DNA from: Verrucomicrobiaceae bacterium
GTDB taxonomy: Bacteria > Verrucomicrobiota > Verrucomicrobiia > Verrucomicrobiales > DEV007
Assembly: GCA_009936795.1 (NCBI GenBank)
Contig: JAACDM010000110.1
Location: 1 to 35,589 of the forward strand
Length of the DNA stretch: 35,589 nucleotides
Direction: 5' to 3'
The position numbers were made by a program, and so were the translations under genes. How positions within the stretch are numbered: position 1 is the first letter of the stretch; the number at the start of each line of letters is the position of its first letter. The notes beneath the pieces are model-generated. The model did no database searches. It was not told where the DNA came from and saw only the letters and a list, made by a program, of their open reading frames with translations. Of the stretch, positions 25,216-34,700 are shown piece after piece.

Positions 25216-27960
25216 CTAGGGAGCGATCACTATACGGATTCGAAAGAATCGACGGGCCCCCTCCTCGCCAAATGGAATCGTGTAACTCACGTCACCGCCA
25301 TTCTCGACGGGAATCTCTGTCGCCTGAAACCAATCAACCATATTCTGGGACCATTCAACCACCTCTAGGTTGCCGGGCAAGAAGGACGCACGAGGATAAG
25401 ACAAAACCGACTCTGTCTCGCCAACAACTAAAGTGTAAGGATCTTCTTCGAAATTGGTCGGATCAAGCCCTAGCAGATAGGCTAATCCGTTGGGCCATTC
25501 ATCGTTATCAGGATCATCTCCAGGAGCTCGGTCAAGTTCTGTTGGTGGAAAGACCATATTCACCCACTGCCCATAATCTAACAACGCCATTACACAAATA
25601 TCATCTCCATCTCCACCAACATACGTCACACGATAAATCGCCGCACCCGCCGAGACCTCAGCGCCCTCGCCAAGGAGTTTAAAATTCCCGATAACCGATG
25701 CATTGGCCGCCGTATTGACTAGGGACAAGACATCACCCGCTTTAAAAGCAGCCGGCGGCATGAGTAATTCCAGGTTTAACCCTGAAATATCGATGCTCGC
25801 TGGATCCAGAAGATCCACCCTGTCCTCCCCGATCACCAGACTCAATCGACTCTCACTGCTAAACGTCAGCGCTGTCGCCAGTGTGAGTCGATCCTGCCCA
25901 TCCAGACTAAGTTGCCCATCGACAAACCACGCACCTCCGGCCACCTGAGTGCCGCTCGCGCGGACCACCACGTTCTCCGCAATACAAGAGAGCCCCGTTG
26001 TTAGCGCCATTGCCAGCGGATCAGCTAACACGATCTCATCATCGTCATCTTGCCCATCCAGCGACAAGGTCGCTGGGTAGTCATCATCCAACGCAGCAAG
26101 AGTAATCACATCATTCCCGCCCCCCATCATCACCACTAGGCTAGCGGGATGCGCCAAGATCACTTGTGTCAATCCGGCAGCCGCCACTCGGGTCTCACCG
26201 TCAACAGGAGAACTCAACTCAATCACATCGTTCGATGAGGAATACTGAACAACTTCGTGGGTCAATCCAATATCTCCTTCGACACGTTGCACATTCACAC
26301 ATTGTATCGCGTAGGCATTGTCCAGACTGATTTGCAACTCGGCATCTTCCCCGATGACAAACCAACCGTCGATGTAATCACGGCCATTGACTTCCATAAC
26401 ATTGTTCGCAACAGCAGAATTCTCTCCTCCATCAAACTCCAAGTCAGCAGGCAACTCACTGGTACTGTGATCGATCGTAAGTCGATCATCGCCTCCCCCT
26501 GCGAGAACCTTGATACTGCCCCCCGTAATCAAAGCAGACGGCACTCGCACTTCATGCGTCCCATTTCCAGTCGCCGTGGCAATACTCGTCCCCAGCAGCC
26601 TGTTGGGATCCGAAATCACCACTTGTTCTGCCTCGGCATCATGACTCAACGTCAACATGTCATTATTCGTTGTTTCAACGTCCTGAATAACAAGATTTCC
26701 CTGGCTATCAATGGCCACTTCCGTCTCTAGCAGATCATCATTAAGACTAACTAGCGAAAGATTATAAAGTTGGATGCTATCCGTCGTATCTCCAGTCACC
26801 TTGACGACGTAGGGGCCCAACGCTGGCCCCAGCGTCACCACCAGCACTTCTTGACTCCCTGCACCCTGCGCATCCACACTTGCTAGTTCATTTCCAAGAC
26901 TATCCAAGACCTCAATCCAAAGATTCCGCTGAGTCTGAGAGTCAAAGTTACTCCCCGCGGCACAACTCCCGTCAATGTTCTGCGAACCTTCGAGATAGAC
27001 CTCACCTATCGGGATGACCGTGACAGACAGCTCCGTCTCCGGAATCGTTGTGGAGAATTGAAAGTAATCGGTGTCACTCACACCGTCTAGACTGACCATT
27101 TCTACTCCTATCGGGCTGAGGGACACAACCCCTAACTCTGAAGCGGCGCTCAATCCATCATTCGGCTCCAAAGGATCGCCGTACACACGCTGCCCACCGA
27201 GGATGTCGTCGTGCTGCGGCCCGTCGAAGCTGGTCGAAACGAATGGCTCCATCAGCTTTGTTTGATTGACAGGACACACGTGATTCAAACCGATCCCATG
27301 CCCATGTTCATGAGATACCCCATTCCGTAGAAAAATCGAGTTCCCGCTGGTATCTTCAAAGAAACTGTCGTCGGTATCGAGAACCATGTCGCCAACCGTA
27401 GGTAGGAAGTTGAAGGCAAGAGTCTTTCCGTCTCCGTCAATTCGACGTCCCCCAATCCGCACATCAGGCCTGATACCAACTATACCACGACTCACATTAC
27501 TAAAACTGCTGAAGCTTGCTCCATCATCATTCGCTTCGTGGACATAGGTGATTCCCGTCACCTCCCCCCATCGATCAAAGACACTTTGGAACAACGGCAT
27601 CCACGTCGCCTCCTCCCCATAAATCTCATCCAAACGAGCTCGGAGATCACTTCCTCCAGAGCCCCCTGCGCTAAAACTCGGAATGGTCGTCCCATCTGGG
27701 ACGATACCCCAAGTCAACGTGATTGGAGTGCCTGTAAGAATGCTCCCGCCATCCGTCGCCGTAGCCGTCCAGTGGTCTACGGCTTGGAAGAATTGGATAC
27801 CCGACGACACCTGCCCCTCACCGATAAGAGAGGGATCCGTTCCTGGAGCATAACACCGCGCCATTCTTATGGGACCGTCTACGGGCATCTCGAGAAGATG
27901 GGTATACCAAGCAAATGCGACGACACTGCCAGCAAGCCAAATGGGGAACTTCCAAATCAT
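25216..27960 (-). CDS. large secreted matrixin-like (M10-type) metalloprotease with beta repeats
   Basis: A 914-residue exported zinc protease. From ATG 27960 it starts MIWKFPIWLAGSVVAFAWY, a signal or anchor helix. The first 240 residues form the protease domain: LTWGIVPDG, FDRWGEVTGITYVHE, then the zinc site SHEHGHGIGLNH (HExxHxxGxxH, about 216-227) and a Met-turn KLMEPF. A pre-peptidase-like domain follows (DPLEPNDG, DTDYFQFSTTIPETE), then beta-rich Asp/Gly repeats (LAGGGDDRLTIDH, MMGGGNDVITLAAL, LDGQDDDDEIVLAD) like calcium-binding surface proteins. The C terminus carries a dense DDPDNDEWPNGLAYLLGLDP linker and a final beta module ending RRFFRIRIVIAP. There is no PEP-CTERM or LPXTG signal. 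It likely degrades extracellular protein. An ATG seven codons upstream (27981) is a weaker start. Confidence 0.88.
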   Translation of the reverse strand: MIWKFPIWLAGSVVAFAWYTHLLEMPVDGPIRMARCYAPGTDPSLIGEGQVSSGIQFFQAVDHWTATATDGGSILTGTPITLTWGIVPDGTTIPSFSAGGSGGSDLRARLDEIYGEEATWMPLFQSVFDRWGEVTGITYVHEANDDGASFSSFSNVSRGIVGIRPDVRIGGRRIDGDGKTLAFNFLPTVGDMVLDTDDSFFEDTSGNSIFLRNGVSHEHGHGIGLNHVCPVNQTKLMEPFVSTSFDGPQHDDILGGQRVYGDPLEPNDGLSAASELGVVSLSPIGVEMVSLDGVSDTDYFQFSTTIPETELSVTVIPIGEVYLEGSQNIDGSCAAGSNFDSQTQRNLWIEVLDSLGNELASVDAQGAGSQEVLVVTLGPALGPYVVKVTGDTTDSIQLYNLSLVSLNDDLLETEVAIDSQGNLVIQDVETTNNDMLTLSHDAEAEQVVISDPNRLLGTSIATATGNGTHEVRVPSALITGGSIKVLAGGGDDRLTIDHSTSELPADLEFDGGENSAVANNVMEVNGRDYIDGWFVIGEDAELQISLDNAYAIQCVNVQRVEGDIGLTHEVVQYSSSNDVIELSSPVDGETRVAAAGLTQVILAHPASLVVMMGGGNDVITLAALDDDYPATLSLDGQDDDDEIVLADPLAMALTTGLSCIAENVVVRASGTQVAGGAWFVDGQLSLDGQDRLTLATALTFSSESRLSLVIGEDRVDLLDPASIDISGLNLELLMPPAAFKAGDVLSLVNTAANASVIGNFKLLGEGAEVSAGAAIYRVTYVGGDGDDICVMALLDYGQWVNMVFPPTELDRAPGDDPDNDEWPNGLAYLLGLDPTNFEEDPYTLVVGETESVLSYPRASFLPGNLEVVEWSQNMVDWFQATEIPVENGGDVSYTIPFGEEGARRFFRIRIVIAP

Positions 27961-28005
27961 CGACCCATCATTACCTAACAAGCATCCTCACCCCAATCCA
28001 CTCTA

Positions 28006-28950
28006 TCACAGCTTTATCACCTTCTTCGCATTCTCTGCAAAGACCTTTGAACGCACGCTCGCGTCAGGAACAAGCGCTCTCACAGTCTTGATCGCCTCTG
28101 CTCCAGAGCACTCGCTTCCATGGCCGACCGAATCGTTGCAATCAGTTCCAAGCATCAACTTGTCCTGATGACGATGAAGAAAATCGGCTGCGTGTTCCAG
28201 ATCACGAGTCATGGAATTCAGCCCCGAGCCCGCAGAGAGATCACCGAAGACGTTGGAATAATCCGAGAGCAAGCGATCTGTTAGTCCCCCCTTGGAGACT
28301 TTTGTCTTGGGATACATCACCGCCTGTTCGGGTTTCTTATCAATGTTACCCCACCAAGTTTGCGCGTGACCGATAAAGTTTACCGTAGGGAATTTTTCAA
28401 GGACCTTGTGAAATCGATCGAACCCATGGTTGTAACTGTCATGTTCAATATGGAGAAGGACAGGCACCTTGAATTCACGAGCCAACTCGTAGATTCGCAT
28501 CATCTCAGGCGAATCGATCGCAATGTTAAATTTCTGTTCACCAATGCCACACGCCCCTTTCTTAAGCCAGTTCTCGATCGATTTCGTTGCCCCAGGAAGG
28601 TCAGGTACTTCATTGGCAAAGTAGACAAACTTGTCAGGATGCTTCACAGCCAGCTTCGCCGCCGCCGCCGTCCCAAAGATCCTTGCGGCGAGACCATTAG
28701 ATCGCCCTTCATGAGTCGTGGCACCAAGCATTACCGAACCCGCTGGCAATAGAACGGACTTGGCAATCCCCAGCGTCTCCTGATGCTTGATCAGATCGTC
28801 ATTGGTCCGCCCCGAATAGTTGATGTGTTGGTGCACATCGATCAGGACTTCTTTCTCCTTCGCTTCGGTCTCCTGCCCAACGGAAGACGCAAGATGCCCA
28901 AGACCGAGCCCGATCATGCCAGAACCTTGTAAAAAGTGGCGACGCTTCAT
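28006..28950 (-). CDS. Tat-exported amidohydrolase-2-type TIM-barrel hydrolase
   Basis: A 314-residue metal-dependent hydrolase. The ATG at 28950 gives MKRRHFLQGSGMIGLGLG, a twin-arginine signal (RRHFLQG). An upstream ATG at 28989 would overlap the divergent gene and bury the Tat motif, so it is rejected. Metal ligands are DVHQH (His 40, His 42), VPVLLHIEHDS, VNFIGHAQTWWG and LMLGTDCND (Asp before Cys). It belongs with PF04909-type enzymes, which include decarboxylases and lactone or amide hydrolases; the substrate is not evident. The gene follows the divergent cytochrome gene start by only 27 bp and precedes the matrixin-like gene by 45 bp. A C-terminal KVFAENAKKVIKL matches the usual end of the family. 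Confidence 0.88.
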   Translation of the reverse strand: MKRRHFLQGSGMIGLGLGHLASSVGQETEAKEKEVLIDVHQHINYSGRTNDDLIKHQETLGIAKSVLLPAGSVMLGATTHEGRSNGLAARIFGTAAAAKLAVKHPDKFVYFANEVPDLPGATKSIENWLKKGACGIGEQKFNIAIDSPEMMRIYELAREFKVPVLLHIEHDSYNHGFDRFHKVLEKFPTVNFIGHAQTWWGNIDKKPEQAVMYPKTKVSKGGLTDRLLSDYSNVFGDLSAGSGLNSMTRDLEHAADFLHRHQDKLMLGTDCNDSVGHGSECSGAEAIKTVRALVPDASVRSKVFAENAKKVIKL

Positions 28951-28977
28951 GAATGAACAGAGTATGCTGACGCCTTC
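28951..28977. promoter_or_regulatory. 27-bp divergent gap between amidohydrolase and cytochrome genes
   Basis: Only 27 bases separate the two start codons (ATG 28950 minus, ATG 28978 plus). This is too short for two promoters with ribosome sites, so one or both promoters must lie inside the opposing coding region, or transcripts are leaderless. No -10/-35 pair or SD sequence is obvious in it. Confidence 0.35.
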
Positions 28978-31635
28978 ATGGGAATACAATCCTCATTCAT
29001 CGTTCTGTTCCTGCTCCTCCGGACCACCATTTCGGCGAGAGCTGAACCAGAAGCGTTAGCTCAGGAGTTGCCACGCATTCCTCCGACGCTTCCTGATAAC
29101 GCCTTGGAAACCTTCGAGGTAAAACCTGGCTTCACTTTAGAGCTCGCTGCGCACGAACCTCTCATCGAGGACCCCATCGATGCCATCTTCGACGAAGACG
29201 GGCGACTCTTTGTCGTCGAAATGCGAGGGTATTCCGAGCGACGCGATTCGAAGCGCGGACGGATTCGTCTCTTGCACGATGATGACGACGATGGCGCTTT
29301 CGATCGAGCCACCGATTACGTCACGGGGCTCCGTTGGCCAACCTCGGTCGCTTGTTTCGACGGCGGCATCTTCGTGGCCGAAACCCCAGACATCCTCTAT
29401 TGTAAAGACACCAACGGCGATGGCGTGTCTGACACCCGCGAGGTTGTCTTCACAGGCTTCGGACTAGGCAAGACCCGTCTGAACGTGCAAGCAATCTTGA
29501 ATGGGCTAAAATGGGGCCCCGACAATCGGATCTGGGGAGCCACCTCAATGAATGGCGGGGACGTCGGCCCTCCCGGAGAAGCCACCATCAAACTAAACGG
29601 CCAAGACTTCTCCTTCGATCCTCGCAAGCGTGATCTGCGCGCTGAGAACGGCACTGCCCAGAATGGCATGAGCTTCGATTCGCGAGGCCGCCGCTACGTG
29701 TGCAGCAATAGCAATCACCTGATCGCAGTCATGTGGGAACGTGATTGGGTTCAGGACCGTCCACACTCATTGCCCAATCCGCTCGAGGGTATCGCCACCG
29801 ATGGTGGCGCAGCACCGGTCTTCCGAATCAGCCCTGACGAACCTTGGAGAATCGTGAGGACTCGGTGGCGAGTCGCTGGTGTCGTCGGCGGTCCGGTCGA
29901 AGGCGGCGGACGCGTCTCCGGCTACTTCACTGGGGCGTCGGGAGTGACCATCTACACCGGCGACGCCTATCCTACTTCGTTTCGCGACAACGCCTTTACA
30001 GGCGACGTCGGAAGCAATCTGGTCCATCGCAAGATCATCCAGCCGCAAATTCCTAACGGACTAGCATTAAAAGCCGCTCGCCCCAAAGACGAGCAAGACA
30101 AGGAGTTCCTCGCCTCCCACGACAACTGGTTCCGTCCTGCTAATTTCACCAACGGTCCAGACGGATGCCTTTACGTGATCGATATGTACCGCGAGATCAT
30201 TGAACACCCCTGGTCCTTGCCACCAGGTATCAAGAAACACCTCGACCTGAACAGCGGCTCTGATCGCGGTCGCATCTATCGCCTCAATCCGGCAGATATC
30301 TCGCGTCGCTCAACTCCGAAGCTCAGCGCACTTTCCAATGACCAGCTTGCCGATCTGCTAGACCATGCAAACGGCTGGCACCGCGTGACAGCCCAGCGCC
30401 TACTCTTTGAAAGGGGCGACGTTCGTGCTCAACACGGCTGGGGCGATCCATCTCTTCCCAGATCCATGTCCGTGGGTTCGTCAAACCTGCTTGAGAAGCA
30501 CATCAGCTCAGAAGATCCATGGCTCCAAGCCGCAGCACTCCATTCACTGCGTGATTCGACCGACGCAGTTGAACTCTTTAATAGAGTTCGTGGAGAACCC
30601 CGTCTCAAGCTGGCAAAGTTCATCGGAGAGAGAAACGACTCCGAAGCGGAAAACTCTATTATCAACGCAATAGAAAAAACAGAACCCGTCGAAGCGTTTC
30701 GCATCCTTCGGGCCTTATGCGAAGGGAAAGCCAAATTGGATCTGGATTCTTGGTTTCAAACCGCTCTGAACGTGGCCCTAGATGCGAAAGCCACAGATAC
30801 TAACCGCCGTGCGGCTGTCGCCTTGCTTGAACTCAACAGTAATGAAACGACGGCCAAGAAACTGCTACCTGCACTCAAGCACGCTAGCGACGCTGGTCTA
30901 CAAGAACAACTCATTGCCACCCTCGCCAAGCACCAGATCGATAGTTTCGCCGCTGTCATCCTCGAACGGTGGTCCAAATTCAGTAGTCGCGTTCAAGCCG
31001 CTGCGGTCAATGCTCTGCTCGCGAATCCCACACGTATTCTCGCACTGCTCGAAGCCATCCAGACAGAGAAGATCCCCCAGACAGCCCTTTCATCATTGCA
31101 GATTAAGAGCCTGCGCGACCATGCGAACGCAGACGTACGAACTACTGCCCTCAAGCAGTATCCCGTCAGCGAAAGGCCTTCGACAGCAGCATTGCTAGAC
31201 CAGTATCGACCGGCTCTAACCATCGAAGGAGATCCAGCCAAAGGACGGGTAACCTACGAGCAACGATGTGTGAGCTGCCACCGTTTCGAGAACGGGGGCC
31301 ACGCGGTCGGACCAGACTTGGTGACGTTTGCTACTGCCGGACATGAATCCCTTCTCACCAACATCCTCGATCCCAATCGCGAAGTCGCTCCGCGCTATCA
31401 AGCCTACACAATTTCGACGAAAGAGGGCGACACAATCATTGGCACCATTGCAAGGGAATCAACGATCGAAGTCACCATCCGTCAGCCATTCGGCATCGAG
31501 AGAACGGTCATTCGAAAGAACGTCACGAAGATGCAATCATTGGGCACCTCTCTCATGCCAGCCGGCCTCGAAGCGGGCATGGCAGTGCAAGAAATGGCTA
31601 ACCTGCTTGCATTTATTTCGCAGTCCTCGAACTAA
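28978..31635 (+). CDS. PVC-type membrane-bound dehydrogenase/HEAT/cytochrome c protein
   Basis: An 885-residue exported three-part protein. Signal peptide: MGIQSSFIVLFLLLRTTISA. Residues 45-430 form a soluble-dehydrogenase-like beta-propeller (PGFTLELAAHEPLIEDPIDA, DGRLFVVEMRGY, WGPDNRIWGATSMNG, GPDGCLYVIDMYREIIEHPW). Residues 445-720 are HEAT-like helical repeats. The C terminus is a cytochrome c domain with the heme-attachment motif CVSCH (764-768) and a probable axial Met in TSLMPAGLE. This architecture is strongly expanded in Planctomycetes and Verrucomicrobia, where it is proposed to oxidise sugars and pass electrons to the heme. The divergent amidohydrolase and the nearby sulfatases and Gfo/Idh enzyme fit a polysaccharide-oxidation setting. 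The gene is complete and ends before a hairpin-rich intergenic region. Confidence 0.93.
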   Translation: MGIQSSFIVLFLLLRTTISARAEPEALAQELPRIPPTLPDNALETFEVKPGFTLELAAHEPLIEDPIDAIFDEDGRLFVVEMRGYSERRDSKRGRIRLLHDDDDDGAFDRATDYVTGLRWPTSVACFDGGIFVAETPDILYCKDTNGDGVSDTREVVFTGFGLGKTRLNVQAILNGLKWGPDNRIWGATSMNGGDVGPPGEATIKLNGQDFSFDPRKRDLRAENGTAQNGMSFDSRGRRYVCSNSNHLIAVMWERDWVQDRPHSLPNPLEGIATDGGAAPVFRISPDEPWRIVRTRWRVAGVVGGPVEGGGRVSGYFTGASGVTIYTGDAYPTSFRDNAFTGDVGSNLVHRKIIQPQIPNGLALKAARPKDEQDKEFLASHDNWFRPANFTNGPDGCLYVIDMYREIIEHPWSLPPGIKKHLDLNSGSDRGRIYRLNPADISRRSTPKLSALSNDQLADLLDHANGWHRVTAQRLLFERGDVRAQHGWGDPSLPRSMSVGSSNLLEKHISSEDPWLQAAALHSLRDSTDAVELFNRVRGEPRLKLAKFIGERNDSEAENSIINAIEKTEPVEAFRILRALCEGKAKLDLDSWFQTALNVALDAKATDTNRRAAVALLELNSNETTAKKLLPALKHASDAGLQEQLIATLAKHQIDSFAAVILERWSKFSSRVQAAAVNALLANPTRILALLEAIQTEKIPQTALSSLQIKSLRDHANADVRTTALKQYPVSERPSTAALLDQYRPALTIEGDPAKGRVTYEQRCVSCHRFENGGHAVGPDLVTFATAGHESLLTNILDPNREVAPRYQAYTISTKEGDTIIGTIARESTIEVTIRQPFGIERTVIRKNVTKMQSLGTSLMPAGLEAGMAVQEMANLLAFISQSSN

Positions 31636-31640
31636 CAATC

Positions 31641-31702
31641 AGCTCCAAGGAGCGGCGGGGTTTTTTTACCGCCGGGCTAGCGAGTGGCGCTTTAAAAGCG
31701 CC
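31641..31702. terminator. hairpin-rich region between convergent genes
   Basis: Just after the cytochrome gene stop lie three symmetric elements: AGCTCC/GGAGC with a short loop (31641-31653), CGGCGG/CCGCCG (31653-31658 with 31669-31674) enclosing a run of seven T, and a near-perfect GGCGCTTT-A-AAAGCGCC (31686-31702). The T-run after the first two stem halves could terminate the plus-strand gene. The third hairpin lies 82 bp beyond the end of the converging PA14/LamG gene. Together they probably act as a bidirectional terminator. Confidence 0.5.
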
Positions 31703-31784
31703 GATCCTTGGGGGCTCTTTCTTGTCCGTAGCGTTATTACCGGTTTGATATCCACCTGGATCAAGGAGCTAACCCATGAACCGA

Positions 31785-34700
31785 TTATTTCACCTGCACC
31801 CGATAGAAACCAGCAGGCATTCCGTTCCGAGTCGCGTCCGAGTCAGCAAACGTCTTGGTACCGCCATCCCCTTCCACCGTCGCGACAACCGACCATGAGC
31901 CAGGCGTAAGGTCTTCCGAGTATTCCAACTCATAGGTCACGCCTGCCTGCGTTTGAAAGGCCGTTTGTAGGCCATTGTCAGACCATTGGACAGTAGCCAG
32001 TACGGGCACGTCTGTTGTGGGTCCGGGGTCCACAGTCCCAGTCAGAGGCACACCAGGATTCTGGAAAAGAGTCATCACGTCGGCCGCACCAAGCGCGCGA
32101 TCATAGAGTTGCACATCATCCAGAATCCCTGCCAAGGCCACCGCGCCGTCAAAAGATCCCAAATAAAGCGGCTCGTTCACACCTGTCGCAATAAAGTTGG
32201 GATCCGTTTGTTCCACCACCATTTGGCCATCGACATAGATGCTAGCGACACGAGCGTCACCCGTGGTCAGGAAACTCACCGTCACATGATGGGCCGTGTC
32301 CGCCTGCAAGAAGTCTGGCTCTGAGGCAAATTCCTGCTCACTACCGACAAACCACTGCAAGCCCACACTACTGAACAGTAGAGCAAAGTTGGGACCACCA
32401 CCAGGCTCACCTTTACCGAAGATCATTTGTGGGGCTTCCGCGATTGCATTCGCCTTGATCCAAACAGCGAGTGTGAAATCCTCCCACCCAGCGAATTCGG
32501 CGCCACTCACACTAGCACGTGCCCCTCCAGAAAAGCCTACCGCTGTTCCTGACGCGAGAGCAGGTTGTCCCAACGATAGAGTGCCATTTCCTGGCGAGAA
32601 GACTCCATCCCGCTGGTTACCACTTCGATCTCGCAAGACTTCACCTTCAGTCTCGTCCAACGCGTAATGAGCAATGGGTCCAACAGGGTCAAGCGCCCCA
32701 GCAGAAAGCTCGATCATGAGCGTTGCTTGATCAGCGTCATTCGTATCCAGCTCCAGCATCGCCACATAGCCGCCTGGCACCCCTTTCGGATCAAAGGTTA
32801 CCTTGAAAAGGCCTGCTTCGCCCCCAGCCACGCTTCGGGGGTAATCGGTGAGAACAAAGTTCCCAGATTGCTCTCCAGACACATCTGCCCGAGTAATCGT
32901 CAAGGTTTCGGTGCCTGTGTTATGAACAATGAATCCTAACGGCAAGGTCCCAACTGAAAGCCGAATGGCACCCAAATCTGCCTGAGCAGGAGCAGAAATT
33001 CTCGGGCCAGCAAAAGCCTCAGGTGTCGCATTGCGCTTCACATAGGCGGTCGGCGCCCCTTCCGTATTTAGCAATGTCGCCGTCTCGGTGTCCCGGTCGT
33101 ACTGATACCACTCGACCGCCGCTCCACCGAAACCTTGGAAATACATCAACCGGAAGGCATACACCCCTTCCTGCCTCACCACCACATCATACAAGTCCTG
33201 AGGTTCTCCACTCTCGATTCTACGACCAGAATCCCAGCCGTCGAGCATGAGCGTTCTGTCAGTTGCTTCGACTCCAACAGAGGCGGAAAAACCGTCGTCA
33301 CTGTTCACACCAAACGTGTAGGCACCAGGCTTGAGATGCAAGTGTGTTAGAACCTCCATGCTAAAGTAGTCCGAACTCTCTCCATTGAGAAGTCCTTCTT
33401 CAGCGAAGCCGAAATCTTCGTCGAAGAGCCCGCTGCCGCCGAAGTTGATCACCGGCACCGTCTTCGTAGCTGTAAAGGCCCCTTGCCCGGCCAACTGTTT
33501 CTCGGCCTCAGAAATGGAGGCCCCGCGAGGCCCCGGATCCTGGACGATTCGTGCAGAGGATCCTGGTTCAGAAGCATTGGCTATTGGGGTTCCCCACGCT
33601 GGCGGAAGCACCGTGGCATTTCGATAAACACCGAGATCATAGGTCTCCTGCCGCGCCAAGGGAGGATCGAGATCTAACGTATAGGCGACCTCCACTTCAT
33701 GACTACTTCCGAGATCGAGCGCACCAGGGAAATACCTTACTTCTAGCGAGTGTCCATCGGTCGATAGGCTCGGAGTCACGGCCGCCCCATCAAAACTCAT
33801 ACTCACAGAGCCAGCGACCACTTGCGCGCCACCCTGCTCAATCAAGAGATCCACCGAAGTATTCGGTTTGGCAAAGTCCGTTACTGGCGTTGGAAACACT
33901 CGACTAACATAGGTCGAATCTCCAGCAATGAATTGGTAGGCCTTGATCGCATCTGGATCATCTGGATCGTTTATCGCAATCCGTCGCGCCTCTTTCAGGG
34001 AGAAGAACTCCATGGAGGCACCTTCTTCTGTACGCTCACTGTGTGTGAAGAGAATGCGAATCGGATAGAACCCAGCCTCAGGCGCCAGCACGTCAAAGTA
34101 CTTGTCACCCAAGAATGAGTAACGAACGGCGTCCTCATAAGAGCCTAGCACAGGCGCTAAGCGATCACGCCCATCAGGGCCCATGCTCGCTTGATAACCG
34201 CCGAGCGTGTTAATCCCCAAATGGTGATAACCAGCCTCCAGCTCCAAGTAGGCTAGAACTTCTATGACCAAGCCATTCGTGCTATTGCCGGATCCAGGAA
34301 TCAATGGAATCTCTACATCCGTTTGGTTCGTGGCCAATTGACCAAAGTATCCCGCATCCGTAGGCGCGTCCTCAGACCAGTTGATGATGCCTTCTACCAC
34401 TGTCGATGCCGGGACCCAGCCATTCTTGCTATCACTTGCCTCATTATAGAATGGCTTACCTTCGACACTCAGCAGATTGCCTGCGAGTTGTTGCTCCGCT
34501 TTTTCCAAATTCTGCCCATGCGCACTTGAGCTATCGGCTTGGACGTCGCTGATCTGCGTCACATTCACCGTGAATCCACGTGGCACATCATCCAGGGCGC
34601 TAACACCGTAGGTCGGGGGGATGACCGAGTAGTCTGGCACCACAACGGGGATCTCCGTCGCCCCCACTTCATACTGAATCTGTAGCGAGTGCTCCGAACC

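Noticed and set aside
30429-31401. Several minus-strand frames of 60-100 codons opposite the cytochrome gene
   Set aside because: They are antisense shadows of a well-supported gene with strong domain matches throughout.
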